From: Niastella vici
GTDB lineage: Bacteria; Bacteroidota; Bacteroidia; Chitinophagales; Chitinophagaceae
Reading direction: 5' to 3'
DNA length: 64,000 nucleotides
Assembly: GCF_002077945.1 (NCBI RefSeq)
Contig: NZ_LVYD01000045.1
Span: forward strand, 222,775 to 286,774
Numbering within the stretch: position 1 is the stretch's first letter; every line of letters starts with the position of its first letter. The position numbers and the translations under genes are program-made. Positions 35,761 through 44,557 of the stretch are shown here, piece by piece. A model generated the notes under the pieces. The model was given only the letters and a program-made list of their open reading frames with translations, ran no database searches and had not been told where the DNA came from.

Positions 35761-36588
35761 ATGCTTACAGTCAGCGAACTATATATTTATCCCATTAAAT
35801 CATTAGGTGGTATTTCATTGAATGCCGCCACACTTACCGATCGCGGCTTTGAATATGACCGGCGATGGATGCTGGTTGACGAAAACGACCATTTTCTGTC
35901 ACAACGTGAAGTGAATACCATGGCCTTGCTAAAAGTTCAAATAGCGGCAACCGGATTGTTGGTTCAAAACAGCAGTGAGCCAGGCGCTGAATTGCTGGTT
36001 CCTTTTGACCCAGCCACTGAAGAAAGCTTCACTGTCACTGTATGGAGCAATCATTGCCGGGCATACCGGGTGAGCTCTGCCGCCGATGCCTGGTTCAGCA
36101 AACAACTTGGCATATCCTGCAAGCTGGTTTATATGCCCGAAAGCACTCACCGTTTTGTAGACAGCCGCTATGCGCATCAAAAAGAAATTACCAGTTTTTC
36201 TGACGGCTATCCTTTATTGCTGATCAGCCAGGCTTCGCTCGATGATCTCAACAGCCGGCTGCCATCGCCTGTACCCATGAACCGGTTCCGCCCAAATATT
36301 GTATTTACCGGTGGAACCGCTTTCCAGGAAGATTCAATGAAGGAATTTGAGATCAATGGTGTCACTTTCTTTGGGGTGAAACCCTGCGCCCGTTGCGTTA
36401 TAACAACCATTAATCAGCAAACTGCCGAAAAGGCCAAAGAACCGCTTAAAACGCTTAGCTCGTACCGCATGAAGAACAACAAGATCTATTTTGGCCAGAA
36501 TTTATTGTACCGTGGAAACGGAATAATTTCCATAGGCGATACTATAACGATTCATGAACAAAAGATGGTGGAAGCATTGCCTGATTAA
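35761..36588 (+). CDS. MOSC domain protein (YcbX/mARC type)
   Basis: 275 residues. The N-terminal MOSC_N beta barrel starts SELYIYPIKSLGGISL and includes DRGFEYDRRWMLVDEN. The C-terminal MOSC domain has MNRFRPNIVFTGG and KPCARCVITTI with Cys209 and Cys212. In the YcbX/mARC family a Cys in this position binds molybdenum cofactor and the enzyme reduces N-hydroxylated compounds. No 2Fe-2S ferredoxin domain is fused here, unlike E. coli YcbX, so an external electron donor would be needed. It lies downstream of the leader ORF and terminator. Confidence 0.92.
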   Translation: MLTVSELYIYPIKSLGGISLNAATLTDRGFEYDRRWMLVDENDHFLSQREVNTMALLKVQIAATGLLVQNSSEPGAELLVPFDPATEESFTVTVWSNHCRAYRVSSAADAWFSKQLGISCKLVYMPESTHRFVDSRYAHQKEITSFSDGYPLLLISQASLDDLNSRLPSPVPMNRFRPNIVFTGGTAFQEDSMKEFEINGVTFFGVKPCARCVITTINQQTAEKAKEPLKTLSSYRMKNNKIYFGQNLLYRGNGIISIGDTITIHEQKMVEALPD

Positions 36589-36656
36589 CCGGTTACCCAT
36601 AAAGTTCTTTATTACTACACCTGAGGAAAAATAGCAACACACTGAGTGTATATTAA

Positions 36657-36717
36657 TAAGTTATCAGTTTAAAAACCCTGGTCTGTTTTTTTTACTATTT
36701 AAGCCCCTGATAACTTA
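36657..36717. promoter_or_regulatory. 11-bp inverted repeat upstream of small hypothetical gene
   Basis: TAAGTTATCAG (36657-36667) and CTGATAACTTA (36707-36717) are exact complements 39 bp apart, ending 14 bp before the start at 36732. The arms could form a stem in the 5' leader or bind a dimeric regulator. Confidence 0.35.
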
Positions 36718-36731
36718 CTAAATGTACCGTG

Positions 36732-36959
36732 ATGAAAAATAATAGTAATAAAAAACTCCATCAATTACTGGCTCCGAAGGAGTCTTCATCTTTGCGTATG
36801 GTGTACAAGAATGAGGATGTAATTAATGATGATTACAAACCCGCCGGTAAAGAGATAAACCCTTCACAAACCAAGGCGCCCAATAAACTCTTTGTCAAGG
36901 AGCCGCTTCCGTTGTTTAATGATTACAGGTTCAAAGCAAAGGACCACGATCCGCTGTAA
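36732..36959 (+). CDS. Small hydrophilic hypothetical protein
   Basis: 75 residues from the ATG at 36732 (a GTG sits one codon before). It is rich in Lys, Asn and Pro and has no signal, membrane helix or recognised domain; the ends are charged (KNNSNKKLHQ..., FKAKDHDPL). It is preceded by an exact 11-bp inverted repeat. Coding status rests on a full-length frame and a sensible composition only. Confidence 0.5.
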   Translation: MKNNSNKKLHQLLAPKESSSLRMVYKNEDVINDDYKPAGKEINPSQTKAPNKLFVKEPLPLFNDYRFKAKDHDPL

Positions 36960-37027
36960 GCTGCAAGGGTTTTAATTTTCTTATTATTTATTGTTGTTTA
37001 CCTTTTTATTATGCCGGGAGCGTACCT

Positions 37028-37185
37028 GCTTCGTATCGGGTTCGCTACTATATCGTATTTATCAAATACATGTTCTGCAGGTATTCCATACATGTTTCGT
37101 TCCTTTAAAGGAACGGCTTATATACGGCACATATACGAGACATGTACGAAATATGTACGGGAAATCAGCGAAACTGATACGAACC
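37028..37185. repeat. 158-bp imperfect palindrome built from 11-bp repeats
   Basis: The segment is symmetrical about 37106/37107. The core GTTCCTTTAAAGGAAC (37099-37114) is a perfect 16-bp palindrome, and the two 79-base arms align without gaps at about 60% overall, highest at the outer and inner ends. The right arm divides into 11-bp units: TATATACGGCA, CATATACGAGA, CATGTACGAAA, TATGTACGGGA, AATCAGCGAAA, CTGATACGAAC. The left arm shows the same 11-bp period on the opposite strand. Open frames through it are on both strands and look accidental. Confidence 0.7.
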
Positions 37186-37426
37186 AGACCCGGCCCTGGG
37201 GTGAACCCGGGGTAGCCCCAAATCAATAGTAAAACCTGATTAAGACTAAAAGGTAGGAGCCGGAATTTTTGCGTTTTTTCTTTACGCATTCGTGGCTGTG
37301 TACTTAGTGCTTTTTTTGCGGAAAGAGTTTTGAAGGCTGTAATCTGTACTCCGCTTTCAGCCATTTTCCTCTCTTGTAAATATATGAAATATTTTACCAT
37401 GTAAGCTGGCCGGCGCCTTTACCTGA

Positions 37427-37740
37427 AGGCTGGGTGGGGGAGGGGAAATGTTCTATCGGCCGGCCCTTGCTTAAAGGCTTGATCTGGATGGGGCATTCGT
37501 ATTGGCCGCGATTGGGTGTGAAAGCCGGCTTTTGGAAGGGCCGGGCTCTGAGTGTCCGGCACCGGGAAGGGGCCTATTCAAATTGCCGGCGATTGGGTGT
37601 TAAAACCAGCGTTTGGAAGGGCCGGGCTCTGAGTGTCCGGCACCGGGAAGGGGCCTATTCAAATTGCCAGCGATTGGGTGTTAAAACCAGCGTTTGGAAG
37701 GGCCGGGCTCTGAGTGTCCGGCACCAGAAGGGGCCTAATC
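37427..37740. repeat. 81-bp tandem repeat, three near-identical copies plus a degenerate one
   Basis: GCGATTGGGTG recurs at 37508, 37589 and 37670, exactly 81 bp apart. The three copies are nearly identical, and a degenerate fourth precedes them from about 37427. Because 81 is a multiple of 3, frames stay open through the array and imply a 27-residue repeat, but there is no credible start or protein character and the frame runs into the 3' end of the opposite-strand gene. I treat it as non-coding. It lies directly downstream of the PorP/SprF gene. Confidence 0.8.
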
Positions 37741-37773
37741 GCGCATTGTACCTCATTAAGCCTGGAACCCCGG

Positions 37774-38847
37774 TTAGTCTATCGGACAGGCACTCTTACT
37801 ATTGATCCGCGGTTTGCAGGCATTGTTCGCATCCTGGTTGTAGGTACTTTGGTCCCACACAAAACCCAATTCAGAACTTCCGGTGGTATAGGAATACCGG
37901 TTCTGCCCAATGGGGGCGTCGTGTGCAAGGCCTGCGCGCACTTTGTATCCATTGCCGCTTTTACCGGCGAGGTTAATTGACAGGGTAACTGTAAAGGCAT
38001 CGTAATTACGGAAATTTATACTGCCGCGGTACCAAACTCCCAGGCTGATGTCATATTGATTCTGCGTTATTTCGGTTCCAACCTGAAATGAATTCTGTTT
38101 GTCCTGCGTATAAACAATGCCGGCTATACTGTATGACCAGCTTTGTTCGGGATTGGTATAAGTATACATAGCGTTACCCGTCCAGCGAATGGGGAGCTGG
38201 CTGCGAAAGGTGTCGGCTGTGCTGGTGAGCGATTCATCGGGGCGGTTAATATGATGGGCGCTACCGCCAAGCAATAACCGGTTATTATCATTAAAGTTAT
38301 AGTTGAAGAAAAGTCCGGCCGAAAAATCAGCAAACCATTTGCTGCTGTTCACCGCTTTATCGGCCGACGATACGCTGCCGGGAATAACGCCATCAACATC
38401 GAGCTGATCGGCAAACACCAGTTTGCTGTAATCAATTCTTCTTTGCATAAAGCCAAATTGCAAGCCGCCGCTGGCAAACCAGCGGGGAACATCGCCGTTT
38501 TCGGCAGCTGATAAAGTGCCCGAACAAATAGTATAAGCATAGGAACCGTAAATACCGGTTTTTTTCAGATAACCTTCTGATGAATGGGTGCCCAGCAAAC
38601 CAAAACCGCCATGCAGGGAAGGAACGAATTTATCGACCGATACGGCGCTATAGGAAATTTGGGAAGGAATGCTCCACCATTGCCGGCGATAGATGGCGCT
38701 GAACCGCAGATCGTAATCACCGGCGCCAGTTGCTGCCGGGTTCAAATATACGGGCGACAGGAATGGTTGCGAAAACACCGGGTCCTGCGCCTGTAGGTTC
38801 AGGGCTAATTGCAGGATTATGATTATGGTGAGTAAATATTTATTCAT
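37774..38847 (-). CDS. PorP/SprF-family type IX secretion membrane protein
   Basis: 357 residues with a signal peptide (LTIIIILQLALNLQAQDPVFSQP). The family start QDPVFSQPFLSPVYLNPAATGA is nearly exact for PorP/SprF, followed by an outer-membrane barrel with FSAIYRRQWWSIP. These proteins work with large gliding-type adhesins in export or anchoring through T9SS. The gene lies 124 bp downstream of the 1697-residue PKD protein in the same direction, the SprB-SprF-like arrangement. The C-terminus (CKPRINSKSACPID) lacks a typical barrel-ending strand and borders the 81-bp repeats, so it may have been altered. Confidence 0.92.
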   Translation of the reverse strand: MNKYLLTIIIILQLALNLQAQDPVFSQPFLSPVYLNPAATGAGDYDLRFSAIYRRQWWSIPSQISYSAVSVDKFVPSLHGGFGLLGTHSSEGYLKKTGIYGSYAYTICSGTLSAAENGDVPRWFASGGLQFGFMQRRIDYSKLVFADQLDVDGVIPGSVSSADKAVNSSKWFADFSAGLFFNYNFNDNNRLLLGGSAHHINRPDESLTSTADTFRSQLPIRWTGNAMYTYTNPEQSWSYSIAGIVYTQDKQNSFQVGTEITQNQYDISLGVWYRGSINFRNYDAFTVTLSINLAGKSGNGYKVRAGLAHDAPIGQNRYSYTTGSSELGFVWDQSTYNQDANNACKPRINSKSACPID

Positions 38848-38864
38848 TTTTAGTTTTGGTCTTT

Positions 38865-38969
38865 CAGTTATTGAGTTTATTCGTTTTTAAGTTTGTTGGT
38901 TATTGAGTTCGTTAGCTACTGAGTTCTCCATTCACGTTTCAACTTATTAACTCTCGAACTAACAAACTC
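38865..38969. repeat. Intergenic octamer word repeat NNGTTNNT with inverted second half
   Basis: Eight consecutive 8-bp units run from 38865 to 38928: CAGTTATT, GAGTTTAT, TCGTTTTT, AAGTTTGT, TGGTTATT, GAGTTCGT, TAGCTACT, GAGTTCTC. The following 38938-38969 is the same pattern on the opposite strand: GAGTTTGT, TAGTTCGA, GAGTTAAT, AAGTTGAA. Segments 38905-38925 and 38949-38969 are complementary at 16 of 21 positions. It fills the gap between the PKD adhesin and the PorP/SprF gene. Confidence 0.7.
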
Positions 38970-38971
38970 GA

Positions 38972-41900
38972 TTATTTGATTACCGTCACAAACCCTGCTT
39001 TCACATATTTATCACTTCCGGGATATTGCATGCCTTTCCACTCTGTTCCATTTATATACCGCGCTTCTATTTGCCAGCCATAGGTATCCTGCTGCAATGG
39101 CTTTCCATTATAGCTTGCATCCCAGGGTTCATTGGGCGAGCCATTGCCATCGAGCCGGGTTGTTTCAAATACTTTTTGCCCCCATGAATTGAAGATGCGC
39201 AACCGGTATTGCGACAAGCCTTTGCCCATAGGTAAAAACTGCCGTAAAGAATTATTACTGCAGCCGGGGCATATGGCGTTGGGCACATACAAATAGCCCG
39301 GCATGTAAAGAATGCGTACCTGTACGGTATCGTAACCGCTGCAACCAGTTCCATAATCCTGTACATATAACTGTACGTTATAAACGCCGGTATCGCCATA
39401 GGTATAGGTGATCTTTTGGCCCGAGCGTTGCTGCCGGGTGCGGTCGCCCAGGTCCCATTGATAAATTTTATTGGCATTGGTGGGTGTGGCATCCCAGAAC
39501 GTAAAGGTGTAATCGGGTTGCAGTAATACGTTTGATGGCGACAGGGCAATATCGGGGCGTGGCAATGGTTGAATGGCCAGGGTGCCTGCTGCCGTAGTAT
39601 CGCCACAACCTGATTTATTTTCGGCCAGTATTTGAATACTATACTGGGTAGTCGTTGTTGCTGTTGCCGGTGCGCGGAAGTGGTAATTGAACGGACTGTC
39701 CATTCCCTCGAGCGTATTGTTGATAAACCATTTCAGGTGCACTTCGTCTGTGCCGGAATATTTAATACTGGCTTTGTAAGAAACGGTTGTATCGTGATTA
39801 CAGGTATTGGTGTTGGCGGGGGTGTATTGCACCACAGGCGTATTGTATACGTCAAACGAATAGGTGGTGCTGTCTGCACAATCTGAGGTGGTATGAACAA
39901 CCAGTTTCACCCAATAGGTGCCGGGTTTGTTATAGATATGCGCTGCGCTGTTGCCGGTTGCTTTAAAGGTATAGGGCGCCTGGGCGCTGTCATAGAATGT
40001 CCATTCTATTTTAAGGGCATTGGTGGCATTGGTGGCGGTAGTTTGCAAGGTATAGGGAATGCATGCTTTGCCGGGGCGTACAGTTATTTGCGGTACAATT
40101 TTATCTGTTACCACAATGTTTTTTGATGTGGTATCGGTACATACCAGTCCGCTATTGTTTAATTTTTGCGCCACCTGCTTAATGGCGTAAGTGCCTGCCG
40201 ACTGATAAGCATGTGAAGCATTGGCAGCAGAAGAAGTTTGTCCATCGCCCCAAAACCATTCAAATGCGGTTGCATTTTGTGCCGTGCTGGTAGTTAATAC
40301 ATTACTGCCGGTACAAACGATCGTGTTGCTGAGATTGAATGCGGCTACCGGCTTACTGTAAACAGTGACTTTGCGATAAATGGTTGTATCGGTACAATCG
40401 TTTTCGAGTTGTATGCTTACCGTATACACGCCTGCAGCAGTGTAGGTATGGTTGACGGTATTTTGCGCATTCGGCGTTTTTACCAGTGGCGATTGGTCGC
40501 CGAAATCCCAGGTAAGGGTAGAGGCGCCGGTGCTGCTGTTATTAAAGATGGCCGTATGCGGGGCGCAGCCTTCCAGCTGGTTTCCATTCACTGTTACCCG
40601 GGCGTCAATTGAGTTGGGTAGCACTAGCAGGGTAATGGTTTGGGTATCGCGGCGGCAATGATTTTCGGCGATCAACCTAAGATCAAATGTGCTGATGACG
40701 CCGGTATGGTAAATATGTACAAAGGTATTGTTGCTGGTAGTGGTATCGGTAACCCCATCACCGAAATTCCAGTAATAGGCAAAATTGTTACCTGCCGATC
40801 TATTGGTTATAGTAACATCAAAAGGCGAGCAACCTTTTGTGGTATCTACGGTGAAACGGGCTTTGGCGTCGGCATATACCAACACACTGTCGCGATAGTA
40901 CGAGGTATCGCAACCGTTATACGCTTTCAGGGTAATGTAAAAAGTGGTATCGCGGAAGGCAGGATTGGAATTATAGGTAATGGCAGCCGGCGAAGCCTGT
41001 GTACTGGAAGTGCCATTGCCGAAATTCCAGAAGAACCGGATGCCATTCAACTGGCTCGAGGTGTTGGTGAATGTTACGGTCAAAGGCCCGCATCCTTTTG
41101 CCTGGTCTTTAGTAAAGCCGGCTGTTACCCCGGGCACGGTATTAAACGTCATATCCATGCTGTCGGCTTTACAGCCATGGGCGCTGGCGGCAACCAGTTT
41201 TATCACCACGGTTTGCGCCTGGCCGGCCATAGGGTAGCTGGGAAATGCACCGTTGGTGTTGGAACCGATCAATGCACCATTGGCGTACCAGTTATATTGT
41301 CCGTTGCCTTGCGGGAAGGGAATGGTTTTGATCACAGAATCGAGGTTCACCGGCGCGCATTTGGTGGTGCCGGTGGCCGTGAACTGCGCTTTGGCATCGG
41401 GGTTAACGGTCACCTGCAGGCTGGTTGTATCGGCACATCCGTTGGCCAGGGAACCTGCCAGGTAATACGTGGTGGTAGTGGCCGGGGTAGCCATTACCGT
41501 ATCGGGCGTTTTATAATTCAACGTAGTGGCTGGCCACCAGGTGTAGGTGGTGGCGCCACCCCCTTCCAGTTGCGTGCTGTTGTTAATACAAATAGTGGTA
41601 GCGGCAGTGGTGATGGTAACAACGGGCCGGCGTTTTACCGTGATATAAATAGAATCTTCTGTTGCGCAGTTGGCGCCAATGGAGGCAATTAATTTATAGC
41701 CATAAGTTGTATCGGAAGCTGTGCCGGTATAATCGAGGGTTAATGCGGGATTGGCGCTTGTTGCATTGCTAAGGCCGGTTACCGGTGACCATTGATAGCT
41801 TACGCCATTTACTGCAGGCGAACCAATGGTGATGCTTTCCCGGCTGCAGATGGTTGTATCGTTGCCGGCATTGGCAACTGGTTTTGCGGTAATGGTCACC

Positions 41901-44065
41901 GTTGTATTTATGGTAACACTGGTATTACAACTGCTGTCGGTTACTTTCAATTGAACCGCATGGGTGCCGGTGCTGGTATATTGTATGGTGCCGGGATTCA
42001 GTTGACTGGATGTAGCCGGCGTACCGTTGGTGAAGGTCCATTGATAGCCGAGCGGGCCGGGTGAGTAACAGGTGCTGGCAGTGGCTGAAGGGGTAAGGCC
42101 ATTGCTGATACAAACTGCATTGATGGGGGTAATGGTTCCTTTTGGTGAGCCTTTTACATAGAATGTATCTTCTTTAAATGATTCAGCGCAGGCCAGGCCG
42201 GCGTCTATGGCCGAAACGGTAAGGCGTATAATGTATTGTCCCGGTACATTGAATTGCATTTCGGGCGAAGGCGTATTAGCGGTTGAACCGTTTAAGAACT
42301 GCCAGGCATTTGATTGGTTGGCGCTGCAGTTTAAGGGGTCGCTGTAAGTAACCTTCCAGGTGTATTTATCGCCCTGGCATCCGTTTACGGGTGATGTGTT
42401 GGTAAACACAGCGCTGCCTGGCCCGCAGCTGGTTTTGCTGCTCATAGTGAAACGGGCATCGGGTGCATTGCGTACACAGATCACTTTTATGGTACTATCT
42501 AACCCACACTTTTCATTAAATATATACAGCCTTACCGTGTAAGTGCCGGTTGCGGTGAAAGTAAGATCCACGATGGGGCTGCCACCGCTCCATAAAAAAC
42601 CATTGGTAGCATTGCCATTTAATGAACCCGTGGTGCCTGAATTGATCGTATAGCCGGTAGCCGGTGAAATGGTCCACACCTGTTTGCCGGTATTGGTACA
42701 GGTAGAGCCGGTACCACCGGTGGGGGTTATTACCGAACCATAGGTAGAGTTGCTGATAATTGACACCGGGCTATTGGTACATACTGTTTCGGAAGGGGTT
42801 ACGTAGATGTTGGCCCGCGGTTTACCCGACACATAAATAGGCACTACCGATGGACTGGTTGTACCGCAGGGGTTTTCAATGGTAAGATAGGCGCCAAATG
42901 CATTGTCGAAGGTATTGTTACCACTACTGCTGCTAAAGGAGCAGGAGCCCCGCGCAAAGTAATGCGCTGCAATGGAGGGTGGCGGATGAACAAATACCTG
43001 TGGAACGGAGCCATCATTGATAAGAAAAGTGTATTGCGTACCTGGCGGGTTGGCCGAAATATTATTGATGGCGAACCGGAGGGAATCGGATGAGCAAACG
43101 TCGGTATTTCCCAGGCTCGATAATCCGCCGGCGGGGGTAGATCCGAGGAACACAATGTATTTTTTGATGCCGATACAACCATCGGCGCCAGTGACGCTTA
43201 CCGTCATGGAATTGCTGCCCAACGGAAAAATATGCTTTATAATAGTGGCTGCCGGCCAGGTATTGAAGGTGGTATCGGGCGTACCATCGCCCCAGGAAAT
43301 AGTATAGCTGGCGTTAATGCCCGTTGTTGTTGACTGATTTATGAAACTGAACGTGTAGGAGGCAATATTTGAGCAGCGTTTGAAAGTGGGCACTCCGTTG
43401 AAGGTGCCAAAGCTTATTGCGGCATCGGCATTGCCAACCGATGCATCAGGTACCTTTTTGACAACAACGGTTTGGGTGGAGGAGTCCTGGCAACCAAATA
43501 AGTTGGTGACAACCAGTTTTACCGGGTAGGTGGTAGTGCCCGGCATACCCACTGCATTCAGGAATTGATGGGCAGGGTTTGGAGCCGTGCTGGTGCTGCC
43601 ATCGCCAAAATCCCAAATATAGGAAAGGCCGGTACCAATAGAATGATCAGTGAACTGAATATTGATATTACCACAAACATTATCGGGGGTAAAGCTGAAG
43701 CTGGAGGTTGGTTTGCTGTTCGAGACATGCACTACAATAAATGTAGAGTCAGACATATTGCCACCGGTTATTAGTTGACTGGCAGTATAATAGCCGGCAG
43801 TGGGGTACATTACGTAAATGGGGCCAATACCTGTTGCGCCGGTTTGGCTGCCACCTGTAAAACGCCAGAAGATATTCATAGCGCCCTGCCCTGAACTCTG
43901 GTACATGATGGAGTTCCCTTCACATACCCGTACTGTATCTCCATGATTGACCACCTGGCCATTGGCCCTGATGCCGGCTATTACCTGGGTGAATGCCGGT
44001 GAATCATAGAGTAACGATACAAACAACAATAACAAAAAGGCAGACGTCTTTCGTGTCTGGCGCAT
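38972..44065 (-). CDS. Giant PKD-repeat surface protein with T9SS type B (gliding motility-associated) C-terminal domain
   Basis: 1697 residues. A signal peptide (ends near PAFTQ, ~27) is followed by many PKD/immunoglobulin-like repeats of ~80-90 residues, recognised by recurring WDFGDGS/WNFGDG and 'YPVKLVVTN' type strands. The C-terminal ~95 residues (MPGYLYVPNAICPG..., YRLRIFNSWGQKVFETTR, ...YGWQIEARY) are the CHU_C-type domain that sends proteins through the type IX secretion system. It is probably a cell-surface adhesin. The PorP/SprF gene downstream is its likely partner. Its repeats produce long antisense open frames that are not genes. Confidence 0.94.
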   Translation of the reverse strand: MRQTRKTSAFLLLLFVSLLYDSPAFTQVIAGIRANGQVVNHGDTVRVCEGNSIMYQSSGQGAMNIFWRFTGGSQTGATGIGPIYVMYPTAGYYTASQLITGGNMSDSTFIVVHVSNSKPTSSFSFTPDNVCGNINIQFTDHSIGTGLSYIWDFGDGSTSTAPNPAHQFLNAVGMPGTTTYPVKLVVTNLFGCQDSSTQTVVVKKVPDASVGNADAAISFGTFNGVPTFKRCSNIASYTFSFINQSTTTGINASYTISWGDGTPDTTFNTWPAATIIKHIFPLGSNSMTVSVTGADGCIGIKKYIVFLGSTPAGGLSSLGNTDVCSSDSLRFAINNISANPPGTQYTFLINDGSVPQVFVHPPPSIAAHYFARGSCSFSSSSGNNTFDNAFGAYLTIENPCGTTSPSVVPIYVSGKPRANIYVTPSETVCTNSPVSIISNSTYGSVITPTGGTGSTCTNTGKQVWTISPATGYTINSGTTGSLNGNATNGFLWSGGSPIVDLTFTATGTYTVRLYIFNEKCGLDSTIKVICVRNAPDARFTMSSKTSCGPGSAVFTNTSPVNGCQGDKYTWKVTYSDPLNCSANQSNAWQFLNGSTANTPSPEMQFNVPGQYIIRLTVSAIDAGLACAESFKEDTFYVKGSPKGTITPINAVCISNGLTPSATASTCYSPGPLGYQWTFTNGTPATSSQLNPGTIQYTSTGTHAVQLKVTDSSCNTSVTINTTVTITAKPVANAGNDTTICSRESITIGSPAVNGVSYQWSPVTGLSNATSANPALTLDYTGTASDTTYGYKLIASIGANCATEDSIYITVKRRPVVTITTAATTICINNSTQLEGGGATTYTWWPATTLNYKTPDTVMATPATTTTYYLAGSLANGCADTTSLQVTVNPDAKAQFTATGTTKCAPVNLDSVIKTIPFPQGNGQYNWYANGALIGSNTNGAFPSYPMAGQAQTVVIKLVAASAHGCKADSMDMTFNTVPGVTAGFTKDQAKGCGPLTVTFTNTSSQLNGIRFFWNFGNGTSSTQASPAAITYNSNPAFRDTTFYITLKAYNGCDTSYYRDSVLVYADAKARFTVDTTKGCSPFDVTITNRSAGNNFAYYWNFGDGVTDTTTSNNTFVHIYHTGVISTFDLRLIAENHCRRDTQTITLLVLPNSIDARVTVNGNQLEGCAPHTAIFNNSSTGASTLTWDFGDQSPLVKTPNAQNTVNHTYTAAGVYTVSIQLENDCTDTTIYRKVTVYSKPVAAFNLSNTIVCTGSNVLTTSTAQNATAFEWFWGDGQTSSAANASHAYQSAGTYAIKQVAQKLNNSGLVCTDTTSKNIVVTDKIVPQITVRPGKACIPYTLQTTATNATNALKIEWTFYDSAQAPYTFKATGNSAAHIYNKPGTYWVKLVVHTTSDCADSTTYSFDVYNTPVVQYTPANTNTCNHDTTVSYKASIKYSGTDEVHLKWFINNTLEGMDSPFNYHFRAPATATTTTQYSIQILAENKSGCGDTTAAGTLAIQPLPRPDIALSPSNVLLQPDYTFTFWDATPTNANKIYQWDLGDRTRQQRSGQKITYTYGDTGVYNVQLYVQDYGTGCSGYDTVQVRILYMPGYLYVPNAICPGCSNNSLRQFLPMGKGLSQYRLRIFNSWGQKVFETTRLDGNGSPNEPWDASYNGKPLQQDTYGWQIEARYINGTEWKGMQYPGSDKYVKAGFVTVIK

Positions 44066-44327
44066 ACAATCAGGGTTAGGGGTTAAATAGGATCAGGAAA
44101 GGTCTCGCGGATTTTCTGGAAAGGATATAGATCGCCGGTGCAAACAGCCTGAGTGCCGGCGGCTGCCCGCTGTACCGGGAATAGTAATTGATTGGGAAAT
44201 AAAATGCCTGCGAAGCCTGGCGTTATTGAACGCTTCTGTCGGTTCGGGCAAATTCCTATGCCAATCGGTTTTTTTCTTTTTTGTGGAAGAGGCGAATGCT
44301 AAAAGATGGGCGCTAAGGTACGGAAAA

Positions 44328-44435
44328 AGGAAGTAGGAAGTAAGAAATAGGAAGTACCCGAATTTCGGGACTCCCGCATGTAAGCAGCTGGAAATCGGAA
44401 AAATCGGAATCTTCTTACTTCATACCTCTTACTTC
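44328..44435. repeat. Intergenic heptamer word repeat AGGAAGT with inverted second half
   Basis: Four 7-bp units (AGGAAGT, AGGAAGT, AAGAAAT, AGGAAGT; 44328-44355) are mirrored by CTTACTT, CATACCT, CTTACTT (44414-44434) on the opposite strand. Segments 44330-44354 and 44411-44435 are complementary at 20 of 25 positions. A small CCCGAA/TTCGGG hairpin lies between the arms. The remainder of the gap 44066-44557 shows no gene; a GC-rich stretch near 44130-44180 was checked for a cobalamin riboswitch and does not fit. Confidence 0.7.
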
Positions 44436-44557
44436 ACAAACCTATTATCTGAAAGCTCCCCTGTTATTTCAACCAAAAGTTAATAAAACCTTAAACGGCC
44501 ATCAAACCTGCAACGGCTATTAAAAGGGGAGTGTCTACTTGCCTTCAAATTAAACTC

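Noticed and set aside
37427..37740. CRISPR array
   Set aside because: Units are contiguous 81-bp tandem copies with no unique spacers, and no cas gene is in the window.
37434..37805. Open frame with 27-residue repeats across the 81-bp array
   Set aside because: It stays open only because the unit is a multiple of 3; composition is not protein-like and it runs into the 3' end of the opposite-strand PorP/SprF gene.
40640..41692. 350-codon plus-strand frame inside the PKD adhesin gene
   Set aside because: Antisense to clear PKD repeats (codon bias of Gly/Thr-rich repeats keeps it open); Gly/Cys/Ile composition and no recognisable domain.
44130..44250. Cobalamin-riboswitch-like words (GGTGCAAA, GCTGCCCGC)
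   Set aside because: Order and spacing do not fit, the AGCCAGGAGACC box is missing, and neither flanking gene is B12-related.
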